Source of the DNA: Bdellovibrionales bacterium
GTDB lineage: Bacteria > Bdellovibrionota > UBA1018
Direction: 5' to 3'
Assembly: GCA_018968995.1 (NCBI GenBank)
Contig: JAGWZD010000035.1
Coordinates: forward strand, 1-10,998
Length of the DNA stretch: 10,998 bases
Below are positions 10,662 to 10,998 of the stretch, in pieces. The notes under the pieces were generated by a model that made no database searches, had not been told where the DNA came from, and saw only the letters and a program-made list of their open reading frames with translations. Within the stretch, counting starts at the first letter, position 1. Every line of letters begins with the position of its first letter. Both the position numbers and the translations under genes were made by a program.

Positions 10662-10998
10662 TTGCCACATTCACTTTTTTGTAATCGAACCCTCAATCTT
10701 AGGTCTATTCAGGCCATCGGCTACGACATGGATTACACGCTCATTCACTATGACGCTCATAAGTGGGAAGAGCGCGCCTACAAATATCTCAAGGAACGAT
10801 TTATTCAGGACGGTTGGCCGGTAGAGAAATTAAGCTTTGAGCCCGACTTGGTTCGTCGGGGGCTGATTATTGATACTCTGAAGGGCAACGTGCTTAAGTC
10901 CAATCGTTTCGGTTTCGTGAAACGAGCTCTGCATGGCACAAAACTTCTGGAGCACGAAGAACTACGGGCTGCATACGAACGAACGATTGTTGATCTCA
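10662..10998 (+). CDS. HAD superfamily 5'-nucleotidase (HAD-IG type), N-terminal part, cut by window end
   Basis: About 112 residues are present. HAD motif I is AIGYDMDYTL, with Asp22 as the expected nucleophile and Asp24 as acid/base, giving DxDYT. It is followed by the family's conserved N-terminal pattern: an aromatic-rich helix (WEERAYKYLKERF), RRGLIIDTLKGNVLKSNRFG and KRALHG. This matches the HAD-IG 5'-nucleotidase family (PF05761), related to the cytosolic IMP/GMP-specific nucleotidases that remove the phosphate from purine nucleoside monophosphates. Motifs II-IV lie beyond the window. TTG at 10662 is chosen as start because it has a Shine-Dalgarno and a promoter and leaves a normal 20 or so residues before motif I; the ATG at 10728 would remove the nucleophile. 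It lies 78 bases downstream of tonB and looks to be its own transcription unit. Substrate is not shown by the sequence. Confidence 0.88.
   Translation, partial: MPHSLFCNRTLNLRSIQAIGYDMDYTLIHYDAHKWEERAYKYLKERFIQDGWPVEKLSFEPDLVRRGLIIDTLKGNVLKSNRFGFVKRALHGTKLLEHEELRAAYERTIVDL

Overview
The window reads as ordinary chromosome of a Gram-negative bacterium. It has an outer-membrane TonB-dependent receptor, a TonB energy transducer, a lipoprotein and Sec-type signal peptides. Base composition looks close to half G+C by eye. The mix of a Pro/Thr-linker lipoprotein, a large exported protein of no known family, an IcmF mutase and a HAD-IG type 5'-nucleotidase suggests Bdellovibrionota or a related former deltaproteobacterial lineage. 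That is inference only; nothing here proves the taxon. I see no insertion sequence, phage gene, CRISPR array, tRNA or rRNA, and no gene-free stretch longer than about 80 bases.

Layout. (1) 2-589 (+): the 3' end of recN. It converges with (2) 593-1945 (-), an exported protein of unknown function. Only three bases separate the two stop codons, and both lie in one hairpin. (3) 2008-3033 (-): a cytoplasmic fusion of a small cysteine-rich DUF5522-type domain to a BtuF-like cobalamin/metal-receptor domain. It lies just upstream of gene 2 and is probably co-transcribed with it. (4) 3032-6442 (+): icmF, the fused adenosylcobalamin-dependent isobutyryl-CoA mutase with its own G-protein chaperone domain. 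Genes 3 and 4 are divergent, and their start codons share one CATG palindrome. (5) 6459-7613 (-): a cysteine-rich lipoprotein with a well-placed GTG start. (6-8) 7691-10583 (+): a tight operon of glutathione peroxidase (the E. coli BtuE family), a BtuB-like TonB-dependent receptor (ATGA overlap) and a TonB protein (5 bases further). (9) 10662 to the window end (+): the start of a HAD-type 5'-nucleotidase with its own promoter and a TTG start.

How the genes may work together. The recurring theme is vitamin B12. icmF needs adenosylcobalamin. Its divergent partner looks like a BtuF domain that has lost its export signal and gained a Cys cluster. Less than 2 kb downstream of icmF, a BtuB-like receptor is encoded with its own TonB and a BtuE-family peroxidase. 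A plausible but unproven reading is that the receptor-TonB pair imports a corrinoid and the cytoplasmic DUF5522-BtuF protein handles or senses it for IcmF. The divergent overlap between the fusion gene and icmF is the most interesting point in the window.
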